Assembly: GCA_039707465.1 (NCBI GenBank)
Contig: CM077649.1
Span: 16,034,501-16,098,500, forward strand
Reading direction: 5' to 3'
DNA length: 64,000 bases
Source of the DNA: Rhabdophis nuchalis
Taxonomy: Eukaryota; Chordata; Lepidosauria; Squamata; Natricidae
Shown: positions 1 through 11,783 of the stretch, piece by piece
Position numbering within the stretch: position 1 is the stretch's first letter
Layout of the letters: every line of letters starts with the position of its first letter
The notes under the pieces: model-generated
What the model saw: the letters and a program-made list of their open reading frames with translations, nothing else
Told to the model about the DNA's origin: nothing
Database searches by the model: none
Made by a program: the position numbers and the translations under genes

Positions 1-2563
1 TAGGCGAAACCTCTGGTGCTGCTCGGGAGTTCATGGCTTCCATGGCAGCCATGGACCTGACCCAGGTAGTTTTGGGCCCTACCCACGAGGGTGGACACAC
101 CCTGGATCTCATCTTCGTCTCGGGACAGTGGAGTCGTGATCTGGGAATAGGGAATTTAGGGAATTTAGTCATGGACAGATCACGCTCTCCTTCGGCTCGA
201 CTTTCCGATCGCTGCATCCCATCGCGGGGAGGCGGAACCGGATATTCCTATATGGTTCCGCCCCAGGCTTCTGATGGACCCGGTAAGATTCCAAAGGGAG
301 CTTGGGCCAATTCCTGTGGACTTGCCCTGCGACTCGACTGAGGACCTAGTGGCCGCATGGTTAAGTGCAGCCACGGGGGCCTTGGACCGAGTCGCGCCCG
401 TGCGGCCTCTCTTGCGGCGACGATCCACCCGGGCTCCTTGGTTCACCGAGGAGCTTAGGGAGATGAAGCGCCACAAGAGACGCCTAGAGAGCAGATGGAG
501 ATCCTCTCGCTCCGAAGCCGACCGAACACTAGTGAGAAACTACATTAGGACTTACCTGGTGGCGATAAGAGTGGCCAAACGTGAGTATTGTGCCACTCTT
601 ATTGCATCCGCAGATAACTGCCCTGCCGCCCTGTTTGGGGTGACCCACTCCCTCCTTCAACAGAGGCCGCGGGAAGCCCCTCTACAGGGTCGAGCAGAGG
701 AATTTGGGATTTATCTGCAGGAGAAAATCACTCGGATTCGGAGCGAGCTGCCCTCCATTGACAGTGGTCCAGCTGAGCGGTCCGAGGTTGCTCTTGAGAC
801 ACCATCTTGGGAGGAGTTTGATTTTGTTACTACCGAGGATATGGACAAGTTGTCAAAGAGACTTAGGGCTACCACATGTTTATTGGACCCGTGTCCCTCC
901 TGGCTTGTACTGGCATCCTGGGAGACGACACGAGGCTGGCTCCAGGGCATTGTCAACGCATCTTTGAGTGAGGGGTCCTTGCCTGCCGTCTTGAAAGAGG
1001 CGGTAGTAAGGCCCCTCCTCAAGAAGCCATCCCTGGATCCAGCATTACTAGAGAACTATCGTCCCGTCTCCAACCTTCACTTTTTAGTGAAGGTTGTTGA
1101 GAGTGTGGTGGCCCAACAGTTTCCGCGACACTTGGAGGAAGTTGATTATCTAGACCTGCGCCAGTCCGGCTTCCGACCCGGGCATAGCACCGAGATGGCA
1201 TTGGTCGCATTGGTTGCATCTGGAGGGCGCGGGATAGAGGATATTCCTCTATCCTAGTCCTATTAGACCTCTCAGCGGCTTTTGATACCATCGACCATGG
1301 TATCCTATTGCGCCAACTGGGGGGGTTGGGGCTGGGAGGCACCGTTCTACGGTGGTTCTCGTCCTACCTCTCTGGTCGGTCGCAATATGTGTTGGCAGGG
1401 GGGCAGAGGTCGGCCTCGAGGCCCCTCGTATGTGGGGTACCTCAAGGGTCGGTCCTCTCGCCCCTACTGTTCAACACATACATGAAGCCGCTGGGCGAGA
1501 TCATCCGTGGTTTTGGGGTGGGATATCATCTGTACGCTGATGATACTCAGTTGTACATATCCACCCCAGACCACCCCAACGATGCCGTCGAGGTCATGTC
1601 CCGGTGTTTGGAGGCCGTACGGATCTGGATGGGTAGTAACAAACTCAGGCTCAACCCGTCCAAGACTGAGTGGCTGTGGCTTCCGGCACCCCGGTTCAGC
1701 CAGATTATTCCAACTCTGGCCATTGGGGGCGAAACACCGGCCCCCGTGGAGAGGGCGCGCAATTTGGGTGTCCTCCTGGATTCCCGGCTGTCCATGGAGG
1801 ACCATGTGGCGGCCGTGGCCAGGGGGGCTTTCCATCAGGTACACCTGATGCGCCAATTGCGGCCCTTACTGGACCGGGCTGCCCTTCGCACAGTCACTCA
1901 GGCCCTCGTGACCTCTCGACTCGACTACTGTAATGCTCTCTACATGGGGCTTCCCTTGAGGTGCACTCGAAAGCTGCAGTTAGTCCAGAATGCAGCTGCG
2001 CGGGTGATTACGGGAGCGCCTAGACACTCCCACATAACACCAATCCTGCGCGAGCTGCACTGGCTTCCTGTGGTCTTTCGGGTGCGCTTCAAGGTTTTGA
2101 CGAGCATCTTTAAAGCGCTCCATGGCTTGGGGCCTAGTTATATGCGAGACCGCCTCCTGCCCCATACATCCCTCAGACCAATACGCTCCCACAGAGAGGG
2201 CCTCCTCAGGGTGCCGTCGGCCGGACAATGCCGACTGGCGACACCCAGGGGGAGAGCCTTCTCTGTGGCAGGTCCAGCCCTTTGGAACGACTTACCCCCT
2301 GAACTTCGCACCATCTCTGACCTCCGCCTCTTCCGCAAGTGTCTTAAGACACATTTGTTCCATCTAGCCGGCCTAGCGTAGCCCCCTATACTGACTTTTA
2401 GATAGTTTTTAAATTTGGGGTTTTTAATCTGGTTTTAGCACAGGTTCTATTGAATTAGTTTTTTAAATTTTATATGATGTTTTGTATGTATTTTAATTTT
2501 CCTGTGCGCCGCCCTGGGTCCGTTTGGAGAAGGGCGGGGTATAAATTGAATAAATAAATAAAT
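1..2563 (+). mobile_element. L3-like CR1-clade LINE: end of the endonuclease, reverse transcriptase and 3' tail
   Basis: The element is cut by the window start. Bases 33-200 encode the end of an AP-type endonuclease (HEGGHTLDLIF). After frame breaks, codons from 274 encode the region between endonuclease and reverse transcriptase, then YRPVSNLHFLVKVVE and QSGFRPGHSTEMALV. The frame is lost between about 1210 and 1257, where a conserved stretch is missing or shifted, and resumes as LVLLDLSAAFDTIDHG (1255 onward). The catalytic YADD is at 1533-1544, CGVPQGSVLSPLLFN precedes it, and a 357-codon open frame ends at 2381 with the conserved C-terminus (WNDLPPELRTISDLRLFRK, HLAGLA). The 3' UTR has the family's gcgccgccctgggtcc and gggcggggtataaa blocks and ends in (AATA)n. 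Too damaged to be active as it stands, yet the last frame is intact. Confidence 0.9.
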
Positions 2564-2620
2564 CTTTCTGTTTCTTTCTTAATTCAGTATAGAAAATGAG
2601 TGAAGACTAATCCTGTAAAC

Positions 2621-2817
2621 CAGAGGTCTCATTCTCGCAGCCCACGGGCCAATTGCGGCCCGCAGGACGGTATCTTGTGGCCCCCACGGTGATATGAAAG
2701 TATAATATTAGTATTAATATTAGTATTAATATTAATATAAGGAATCCCTTATGTGGCCCAGTCTCACCCAGACTCTGCCTCCAGTGGCCCCCAGGTAAAT
2801 TGAGTTTGAGACCCCTG
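2621..2817. mobile_element. Non-autonomous hAT element, 197 bp
   Basis: Terminal inverted repeats CAGAGGTCTCATTCTCGC and (right end) GAGTTTGAGACCCCTG fit a CAGGGGTCTCAAACTCG hAT end. Flanks ctgtaaac (2613-2620) and ctctaaac (2818-2825) are an 8-bp target duplication with one mismatch. An AT-rich tract of tattaat repeats lies inside. Confidence 0.85.
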
Positions 2818-2998
2818 CTCTAAACACACTAACCTTGGGATAATTGAACACTGTGGAATTTCTGAAAAGGTGACCTAGGATTGTCTCAGATCTAGTAATT
2901 GCAGCTGAGAGACACATACTCACACACATTCTTTGATACAAATTAGCGATAATAAATCTTTAAAACTAAACTTTTGTGCTTCTGTTTAGGATTGTTAA

Positions 2999-3175
2999 AT
3001 GTTGTTGTTATTGTTAGTAGTTGTGAAGTCGTGTCCGACCCATCGTGATCCCATGGACAACGTTCCTCCAGGCCTTCCTGTCCTCTACCATCCACCATTC
3101 AAGCTCATGCCCACTGCTTCGGTGACTCCATCCAGCCACCCCATTCTCTGTTATCCCATTCTTCTTTTCCCTCCA
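2999..3175. repeat. Segment resembling Bov-B/RTE-associated repeats
   Basis: After a (GTT)n-like start, the text gtcgtgtccgacccat, gatcccatggacaacgtt, ccaggccttcctgtcc and tgactccatccagcca matches the block shared by Bov-B-derived repeats of ruminants and squamates. Orientation and exact family are uncertain. Confidence 0.5.
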
Positions 3176-3594
3176 TTGTTCTCAACTGTTAAATAGCAAG
3201 GCATATATTTTTTGTTTTTTAAACTTTGGAAGTTTGGAAAGGGAATACCATTTTCAAGAAAACATTTAAAAGTATGAAACATGTGAAGGAACTATTCTCT
3301 TCACCATTCATAAACTTTGTCAGAAAGAAAAGCATGGGACAGCTTTTCTCAGACTGTAATTCATATATTTGGACGATATTAGACTGAGAAAACACTCACA
3401 TAATTTTATCAAGGCTAGTGGAAAATGTTTCACTGCTTAAAAAGATGGTGCTTCTCAACTAACTGCAAACAGTTTCAACTAAACGAATCAACAACTAGTT
3501 AGCAGGCTAGAGTCTGTGCCAAAAGGAGAAATACAGAAATGAGAAATCAGTCAAGCAGCAAAGATCAGTGTGAAAACAAGCACTGCATTTCCTG

Positions 3595-3995
3595 CATCTG
3601 ATGAGGAGAGCACATCTCTCTTCTTCTGTCCTAGCCATTTTTTACAGAGGCATGATTGAGAGCATTTTAACAAACTGCATCACTGTTTGGTTTCATGGCT
3701 GCAGTGCCTCAAGAGAGAAAGGTATTCAGAGAGTGGTAAGGACAGCTGAGAAGTTTACAGCTCGCTTCCTGTCATTCAGGGCACAGCTTATAAGCGCTAT
3801 GTGCTTAGAGCTCAAAGCATTGCTAGAGACCCCACACACCCGCTTCATGGTCTGTTTCTGTTGCTCCCTTCTGGGAGGAGATTTCAAAGTATTTCTAGCA
3901 GTACACGATTCTTTAACAGCTTTGTCCTTTATGCCATCCATTTGGTAAACTTGCAAGATTCGTTTTTCTCATCATGTACCGGTACAGGACTGTGT
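3595..3995 (+). mobile_element. Relic of an L2/Rex1-like LINE (C-terminal reverse transcriptase region)
   Basis: Two overlapping frames read FYRGMIESILTNCITVWF, QRVVRTAEKF and then ARDPTHPLHGLF, LLPSGRRFQSI. This is the C-terminal signature of L2/Rex-type LINEs (a WYGN-like motif, RVV-TAEKI, DPSHPxHxLFxLLPSGRR). At least one frameshift near 3790 separates them. Old and inactive. Confidence 0.7.
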
Positions 3996-4034
3996 TGTTT
4001 CTCTGTGTCATATTCTATAAATATATATATAATA

Positions 4035-4620
4035 ATAGCTCGAAATAGATCTATCTTGGTCTCTCAAATTTAAATTTATTGATCAGCTCATAAAAAACTA
4101 ACATAACGATGACAAGTGAGATCTTGTCGAAATGTTGCAATAACATTTCCATGCCTTATACACGGGAAAATACCCAAAGCAAGCATAGAAAGGCTTGCCT
4201 CATATGCTGGAGAGCGCCGGTTCAAATCCCAGTAGAAGGAGGATGGCCAGCTGAAGAAGGCTAATAAGCCTGAAATGGATCCATCCTGGTCTCTTTATTT
4301 TCAGCCCTTAAAAATCTAACACACACACACCCACACACACCCACATATATATATATATAATTGTTTTATTGATCAGCTCATAAAAACTAACACACACACA
4401 CACACACACAGACATACATATATATATATATATGTTACGTTTTTGAGCTGATCAATAAATCAGTAACACACATATAAAAAAATTACACAATGGAATTCTT
4501 GGCTTTCTGTCTAGATGGTCTCTGGTGATGAGCCGAAAGGCAGAAAAGGAAACAGTATGCTTCCTCCCTTAATTGGGGCCTAACAGGGTGTTGTGGAAAC
4601 AATTATATATATGTATGGCC
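4035..4620 (+). repeat. Cluster of tRNA-type SINE pieces with (AC)n and (TA)n tracts
   Basis: Several pieces of one SINE family sit side by side: a tail (gctcgaaatagatctat to attgatcagctcataaaa, 4037-4097), a tRNA-like piece with B box GGTTCAAATCCC at 4211-4222 and tail ending in (AC)n, another tail with (AC)n at 4362-4410, an inverted tail at 4433-4465, and a head (ggctttctgtctagatggtctc) from 4500. The same head, tRNA-like part and tail occur in order on the minus strand at 29213-29560, which defines the family. Confidence 0.65.
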
Positions 4621-5308
4621 TCATTCAATAAAGGTAGTTTTGCTTTGTGGCAGTCTGAGTTATCCTAACAGACTTGGGATGTAATGCCTCACTTTTTTAG
4701 GTAAGATATATAATCACATTTTACTGCTTAAAAGATGCGTGTAGCTAGTAAATAATATTTGGATTGCTTCTAATAAAGCTATTCTTTTTTATCATTTCAG
4801 ATTTTCCCAATAATTGTGTTTATAACTTGTTTTTAAATGTTAAAAAATGGAACCAATGCAAACCTTAATTATGTTCAACCAAGCTAAATCTTGCAGCTTT
4901 TCTTTATGGTGCGAATTAAATAACTGTTGATCATCTGCTAAAATATAATGTTAAAATGTCATATGTAATCCTAAACTTGCTTGAGATAAAAGAAATAATA
5001 AGAAGGAACATCATATGGAATGATACTAACATGCAAAAGGAGATTAAGCGATACTGTAGGAAAATGCATTATCCTAATGATTAATAATTATAATCACTTT
5101 GGTCAAAGTAATAATTACTTTCTAGGAAGAAAATAAGAGCTTATAATTATATCTATGTAGACGTAAGATATGCAGGTTACCTATTTGCAAGCGATACACA
5201 AGAATATATTTAAAGAAAGGAAAAAGTAACATTTTAAAGTTTATAAGAGCATCGATCAAACACCATTGTCTTTTCAGTTTCTAACACTTACGTTTTGCAT
5301 TCTTGCAG

Positions 5309-6288
5309 GTATTAAAACAATGGGAAATGCAGAGAGCCAAAGTGTAGAGCATCAATTTTATGGTGAGAAACATGCTAGTTTGGGTCGAAAGCATACATCA
5401 CGTTCTCTTCGCCTTTCGAATAAAGCAGCACTCCGGACCAGACATGCATCCTCAGGAAAAATTATTCACAGAAACTCAGAAGTAAGCACAAGATCCAGCA
5501 GTACTCCAAGCATCCCTCAATCATTAGCAGACAATTGTTTGGAATCTTTTACTCAAGAATCCAATTTAGGGGGTTTTGGAAGCCCAATCTGGGGGGACAG
5601 AATGGATATGGGCTTGAGGCCAGTTTCTTACCACACTGATTCTTCTGTCACTCCAAGCATGGATAGCAGTTCGGCCCTTATGGCAGCTTCGGTACAAAGC
5701 ATGCCAGATTCAGAAGGTGGAAGACTCTACAGAGACGAGTCAACATATTTGTCTGAAGTAGGTAGTAGGCAACATTCTTACTCAACAAACGGGACCACGT
5801 TTTTGGAGCCTATGACTTTCAAGAAAAAACGTTCAAAGTCTGCAGATATCTGGCGGGAGGACAGCTTGGAATTTTCCCTGTCTGATCTTAGTCAAGAACA
5901 TTTGACAAGCAATGAAGAGATCCTAGGGTCTCCTGAAGAAAAAGATGGCGAGGAGACTCCAGGGAGAGAACCTACTAATAGTCGTCAACCATTGGTCACA
6001 TGCCAGCGTGCCAATTCCATGAGTGACTTGTATTCTCCTAAAAGTTCAACTGTTACAATAAATGGCGGACCACGTAACATGCTAGGAGGGTATTGTCGGA
6101 ATATAGGGTCTCATATCCCAGATATGGAAAACCACAAAACATCACCAAACATAGTGGATAATGTGTCGTCTTATAGTACTTACAACACACTTCCCTGTCG
6201 GAGATCTCATTGCCTTTCTGAAGGAATCGGTCACATCAAAATGAACCATAGCAACACTATGCATGGCAGACGAGCAAAAACAACACAG
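5309..6288 (+). CDS. TIAM1: TIAM1 first coding exon (start codon at 5320)
   Basis: The acceptor is tcttgcag before 5309 and the donor is gtaaga at 6289. The start at 5320 gives MGNAES, an N-myristoylation-type start (Gly2) as in other TIAM1 proteins; an in-frame ATG at 5266 lies in the upstream intron and is rejected. The exon encodes residues 1-323, a long disordered Ser/Thr-rich region. Conserved short motifs can be read: RSSSTP near 58-63, RSKSAD with Ser174, RANS with Ser233 (positions matching known 14-3-3 contact serines of TIAM1), and a conserved SADIWREDSLEFSLSDLS block. The region keeps TIAM1 autoinhibited and controls its stability. It ends in phase 0 at KTTQ and continues in the exon at 33624 after a 27.3-kb intron. 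Confidence 0.96.
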
Positions 6289-6585
6289 GTAAGAAGCCCA
6301 TATATTCTTTCAACATAGATAAATACCAGGTAGGCTGATAACACTTTTACTTAGATAACTTCAGGTAAGTCATGTTTAGTTTCAGATCTTTTATAGGTAA
6401 TAAAAGGACAATATAGGTATTGACAGAACTGAAGCAATTCCTATGTTTAAAAGAGAACTTTGTTTTCCAACATTTCTTATCTTACATTAACACTTTTCTG
6501 AGAATAGGACTCTCAAAACATTCCTGGTGGTAATTGAACTTAAGCTAAATCATAGAGAACAGCAATTCCCAAACTAGAATTTTTC

Positions 6586-6650
6586 AGATGACCTCCAAGG
6601 TCCCTTCCAACTCTGCTATTGTAGATATACTGCTATTAAGTCCCAAATTT
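6586..6650 (+). mobile_element. 3' end of a canonical CR1 LINE
   Basis: atgacctccaaggtcccttc and ccaactctgctattgta are the terminal CR1 sequence, normally followed by a short tandem tail; here tattgtagatatactgctatt. Only the last ~60 bases are present. Confidence 0.7.
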
Positions 6651-7651
6651 CTCAGCTGGGTTGGCCAAAGGTATGTCCCAACAAATATAGAAGTATTTAT
6701 GTTAGCTAGTTCAAAGGAAGTGCATTTTCACTCAATGAAAAATTTATGAATGGTGAAAAAAAATCACCTGTTTAATTATCAGTATATACACAGTCCATGA
6801 TGTTTGTATTTTACTACTAATGTTGGGAGAAGAAAATTTGCCTCTTCTACTTAAAAAAGAATTTATTCTATTATACAGGAAATAGTGTTGCTACCCATGC
6901 TACCTGTTGTGTTTTTTAAAATTTGTTTAAAAATAAATATGCTTGATAGGGAATGAAACAATATAGAAGTCACACTCATCAAAGCTGATTATTACAAAAA
7001 TCAAACTAATCTTGTTTTTTTAATCAGAAGTATTATATGATTGCCTGATAAGATTTCCAGCAGCTACTTCCTGATGAACCTCTATTTCTCCTTGCAAACG
7101 ATCAAGCTTTCAGTCAACTTACTTTTAAACTAAGATTATACATCTGCATTTGATTAATGGAAGCAGTCTGAGAATTCATTCTTATTCTAGAGATGCCATA
7201 TGAATTAATAGCCAAATGTAAAAGAAAAAGGATTTTTTGAAGCTTTTGTAAACAGTATTGATTGGTGAACCTAGAAAAGAAGAGAAACATAGAGCTTTCT
7301 TTCATTTTTAATAATTTTTATTCCTTTTACCCTGACAGGTTAGCATTTTTAGAAATAGTCATTTCAAATGTGCATTTGTGTTTTACTTTGAATTAACGTT
7401 TTTCAATGTTGTGGGCTGAAAAGGTATATGAACCAAGGGCTTAAAAAAATGAAAAAAAGGATATCCCATGCAATTTATGCTCAACCTGTAACTCTTCCAA
7501 TTGGAATGTTTTCTGAAAATATCCTTTGCAGAGTACAGATTTAAGGAATAAGTGCTATGATAATCTTAGCATAACGTTCTTCAGTAATCTCTAATTGCTT
7601 TCTTTCAACATTTGATCTGAAATGTAGTCAGTGGAGTGAAACAGAATAGTC

Positions 7652-7786
7652 CAGTGGTCTGCAAAGTCGGCTCTTTTAAGACTGGTGGATTTCAACTCCC
7701 AGAATTCCCCAGCCAGCTTTGCTGGCTGGGGAACTCTGGGAGTTGAAGTCCACCAGTCTTAAAAGAGCCGACTTTGCAGACCCCTG
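7652..7786. mobile_element. Palindromic hAT MITE (GGTCTGCAAAG subfamily)
   Basis: Near-perfect palindrome from CAGTGGTCTGCAAAGTCG to CGACTTTGCAGACCCCTG around a gccagctttgctggc centre. Flanked by the 8-bp duplication gaatagtc at 7644-7651 and 7787-7794. No coding capacity. Confidence 0.92.
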
Positions 7787-8189
7787 GAATAGTCCCAAGA
7801 AAACAACTTGAATAGGTCAAAGCTTGATATGATTTCCTAGTATTCTGATTTCCTTATATTTTCAACCTTGATAATAGTGGGAAGGCTTCAATGGCCCTGT
7901 GAATGACAGTGACAGGAACATGAGCTGATAGGACCCTGGTGGGATCATCATATAAACTTGGTCAAACAGGAGAAGTATGAAGCTCACGGAATTAACCATC
8001 AGATGAGGGCAGGTGGGACTTTGCAGTGTGAGGGAAGCCAACAAACTTAGGAAATGGATCTGCAGAATCAAACATGGAAGAAAGCAAACTACTTTTGTGT
8101 TGCTGCCAGGAGAATAGTATAGACATGGCTGTAACATTGTACACGTTTAGGTGCCAAAGGGATCAGGTGTCAGTGTTCTTCTCCTCTGT

Positions 8190-8520
8190 TCTTCATTATT
8201 ATTATTATTCACATGCATTACTTATAAATTTATTATAGTCCACAAACATAGACTCTGGGTAGCTTACAAATAAATATGCAAATAATATAATGCATTAAAA
8301 ACACACAAACCATTGGCAACCAAGACTAAAATTGTCAAACAATCAAACAAACTAAACCAAGATCCTCACCAACATAACAATCCTAGTCCTGAGACCAAAG
8401 CTAGGACTTAAGTGCTTTTCAGAACACTAGGAGAGAGGCCTCTGTCTGTATATCTGAGGGAATACTCTTCCAGAAGGTGGAGTTTGTGACAGACCCATAA
8501 GGCATACTTCCTTCCCATAA
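8190..8520 (-). mobile_element. Old LINE fragment (C-terminus and 3' UTR, minus strand)
   Basis: On the minus strand, STFWKSIPSDIQTEASLLVF resembles the LWNSLPPxI block of CR1/L3-type ORF2, followed by a 3' UTR with the form of gctacccagagtctatgtttgtgg and an (AAT)n tract at 8194-8210. Strongly decayed. Confidence 0.5.
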
Positions 8521-8533
8521 GTTGGCATCATTG

Positions 8534-9435
8534 ATTAAATGGCTGTGGCTTTCGGCGTCACGATATAGCCAGTTGGTACCATCTCTGGCTATTGGGGGCG
8601 AGTCATTGGCCCCTACAGAGAGGGCTCGCAACTTGGATGTCCTCCTGGACTCTCGGCTGTCTCTAGAAGACCATATGACAGCCGTGGCCAGGGGGGCTTT
8701 CTATCAGATTCGCCTGATACGCCAGTTGCGCCCCTTTCTGGATCGTGACGTTTTACGCACGGTCACTCAAGCCCTCGTCATCTCCCGTCTGGACTACTGC
8801 AATGCTCTCTACATGGGGCTTCCCTTGAGGTGCACCTGGAGGCTCCAGTTGGTTCAGAATGCGGCCATGCGGGGGATTCTGGGAGCGTCTAGATGCTCCC
8901 ACGTGACACCTCTCCGGTGCATGCTGCACTGGCTGACTGTGGCTTTCCGGGTGCACTTCAAGGTATTAGTAACCACCTTTAAAGCCCTCGATGGCAAGGG
9001 ACCTGGTTATTTGCAAGACCGCCTCCTGCTACCAAATACCTCCCACCGTCCAGTTTGCTCCCACAGAGAGGGCCTCCTCAGGGTGCCGTCGGCCAGGCAA
9101 TGTCGGCTGGCGACCCCTAGGGGGAGAGCCTTCTCTGTGGCAGCTCCTCCCCTCTGGAATGACCTACCCCCTGACCTACGGACAATCACGGACCTGCGCC
9201 TTTTCCGTTGGGCCTTGAAGACTTATTTATTTCATGCAGCCGGCCTGGCATAGTTTTTAACTGGCATAGTTTTACATGGTATAGTTTTGAATGGTTTTTT
9301 TAGCAGGGATTTTAACAAGGTTTTAAGACAGGCTATTTATCATTTAATGTATTTTTAAAGGTTTCTATGTTTTTTACTTGTGATTTTATTGTTGTATAGA
9401 AATTTTAATAACAACAACAACAACAATAATAATAA
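8534..9435 (+). mobile_element. L3-like LINE, 5'-truncated copy with an intact C-terminal frame
   Basis: The frame 8522-9253 encodes the last ~240 residues of ORF2: LVPSLAIGGE, ARNLDVLLDSRLSLEDH, TQALVISRLDYCNALYMGLPLRC, LRVPSARQCRLATPRGRAFS and WNDLPPDLRTITDLRLF, then a stop after AAGLA. The 3' UTR runs into (AAC)n and (AAT)n at 9408-9434. No stop or frameshift in this stretch, so it is fairly young. 5' truncation is typical of target-primed insertion. Confidence 0.88.
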
Positions 9436-10539
9436 GGTCCTGGAGCATCCCCACTCTGCTGCAATGTGCCAGATGAGCAGAAACAGCTGGAGATAGTTAC
9501 TGGGGAAGAACATTAACATTTTACGAGAAAATTTAAAAATGATTTGGAATAGGGAAGGAAATGAGACAAGGATGTGTTTTATGCTATATTTCTATAATTT
9601 ACACAACAAATATGAGTGGTAGAATCTGGAGAGTTGTTTCCTGGAATCAAAATTAAACACCAAACCACTAACAACTGAGATCTGCAAATGTTGTCACTTT
9701 GTTAACTGAAAGCTTAGAAAGCTAGGAAATTCTGATTATTAAAGTAAAAACAAAGAGGGGAAGTCTTGTTTAGCATTAAATATTAAGAAGATAATGTTGA
9801 TATTAACTAGCAAAGCATACACTATGGCTTCAATTTTGTTTGCTGTAAAGCCATTTATTTAGTCCTGTTGTTCCTGTGGGCTTTGCCTTTAGTGAATTCC
9901 TTAGTCTTTTAGGGTGGAAATTTATTGCTGAACCGGGCATGAAGTCTGGCACTTAGTGAACTTACAATTTATAGGAAACAAATGAAAGTGCAGAATTTTT
10001 TTATCCTGAACAATAGAACAATCTCGGAAAGTCAGTAGAAGATTATATAATGCTAGAGAGAAAGATAATCACAAGATCATGAAGGATAACAATACTATTA
10101 CTATTACAACAAAATACAGAATAGCTAAAGTTTTAACTCCAGTGATTATATGGTTGTAAAAGCTAGATATTGAGAAAACTAGACAAAAGCAATACCTTTC
10201 AGTTATTTCAGTATGTAGGTAATTTGCTAAGAATAGTAAGAGTACCATGCCTGAAAGAAAAATCGGTCTGAAGCAAAATAAATGCCAGTTGTTTCTTGAG
10301 GCAACTATCAGTAAGCAGATATTCCCATACTTTGCTATTCATTTGGAAAACTATCTACATTTAGCATAGGAGAGGGAATGGGAAGGCTGTGTGTGGGGAG
10401 GCAAATTGAGATGGCGTTTGCCCATACAGTTATCAAGTCATCTGCCTCAGCTTAGTTCTACCAAACTAACCATATGTGACAGGGAATATAACTCAGAAAA
10501 GGAGAAATTCTGTATATAAAGATAAAATGATGGTAGATT

Positions 10540-10985
10540 TTAGATTTTTTTTTTTAGATTTATTCAGATTTATACCCCGCACCTTCTCCAAAAAGGACCC
10601 AGGGCGGCGCACAGGAAATTTAAAAACATAACAAATATAACAAAAGGTACAAAAATTTAAAAAACTATTAAATATTAAATATACCCTGTGCTAAGATTGT
10701 ATAAAATCCCCCAAATTAAAACTATCTAAAAACGGTCAAAACGGGAGGTTATGTTAGGCCGGCTTGTTGGAAAAGGTGTGTCTTAAGACGCTGGTGGAAG
10801 AGGCGGAGGTCTGAGATGGTACGTAGTTCGGAGGGTAAGTCGTTCCAAAGGGTAGGGCCCACCACAGAGAAGGCCCTTCCCCTGGGTGTCGCCAACCGGC
10901 ATTGCCCAGCCGATGGCACCCTGAGAAGGCCCTCTCTGTGGGAGCGGATCGGACGAAGGGATGTATGGGGCAGAAGAGGGTAGTG
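10540..10985 (-). mobile_element. L3-like LINE 3' fragment
   Basis: On the minus strand the frame 11027-10749 encodes LPHTSLRPIRSHREG, GQCRLATPRGRAFS, WNDLPSELRTISDLRLF and ends QQAGLT; the LINE part begins near 10985 and unrelated sequence precedes it. The 3' UTR (10540-10748) has the gcgccgccctgggtcc and ataaatc blocks. Confidence 0.88.
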
Positions 10986-11783
10986 GGGTGAGAAATCTTT
11001 CAATTGGCGCCCATATTCCTTGGGCAAGGGGGCTCTTCTAAGTGCTACTCAGTTTAGGAGTTTTAAACCTCCTGCAGTGCTTGGAATCTGTAAAGAGAAT
11101 GCATTAGATAGAGAAGCCCACTGAGTAATGAAAATAAGTCTAAACAAACAGAGAATTTGGACAGGAGGGAGGGAACACATGTCTCCATTGACACTGAGGC
11201 AGCTGGAGGTGGGTTTCTGGATATGTTGCCTGTGCTTCATCTAAGAAGATGTGCTGCTTCTATATATAACTATGACATTTTGAAACAGATGCTGCTGTTT
11301 TCACAGCAGAAGTTCTATAGCTTTTTAAAAAAAAATCATACCAACCTTTTTCTTTTTGAGGTTATTTATCCAGGACAGATCAAAGGTCTGGTTAAAGATT
11401 GGAAACAAGCTGAGAAGTCCTTAGAGATATCTACCTTGGTGTCTGCTCGACTACCCTTCCCTTGGATTAATTTTTTAAAAATACTTTTTACTTAAATATA
11501 GAAAGGAGCATACTGCAAAACATGGTGCCAGCTTTTAACATTTAAAAAAAGAAAATCTGAATTGCCTTAAATCTACATATGCCCCATGGACATTTTAAAA
11601 AATAATAATAAGGAATGACCGCAGCCTAGTGCTTTCTGTAGAGGTGTACCTGTTTGGTCAGAAAAAACCAAACTGGAGGATAGATTGGAGCACAACTGGA
11701 GAAATATCCTTCCTTTATGGCCAAGGGCATGGCATTATAATGTAGAAGAGGGGCAGTAACTTGTGTTACAATATCATGATGCT

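Larger units (their letters stand above)
1..5308 (+). other. Intron upstream of the TIAM1 coding start (5' part of the window)
   Basis: Non-coding with respect to TIAM1. It holds the L3-like LINE (1-2563), a hAT element (2621-2817), a Bov-B/SINE-like segment (2999-3175), an L2-like LINE relic (3595-3995) and SINE pieces (4035-4620). I recognise nothing in 3191-3594 or in 4640-5308 apart from AT-rich sequence and the splice acceptor; a second acceptor-like ttttcag ends at 5277. Confidence 0.8.

Noticed and set aside
4180..4330. Possible tRNA gene with a B-box-like GGTTCAAATCCC
   Set aside because: No cloverleaf or paired acceptor stem; it matches a SINE family with other copies here.
5266..5319. 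Upstream in-frame ATG as the TIAM1 start
   Set aside because: It lies before the splice acceptor, and the Met-Gly-Asn start at 5320 matches the conserved protein.
11157..11495. 112-codon + strand frame
   Set aside because: No recognisable motif, no splice context and intron-like composition.
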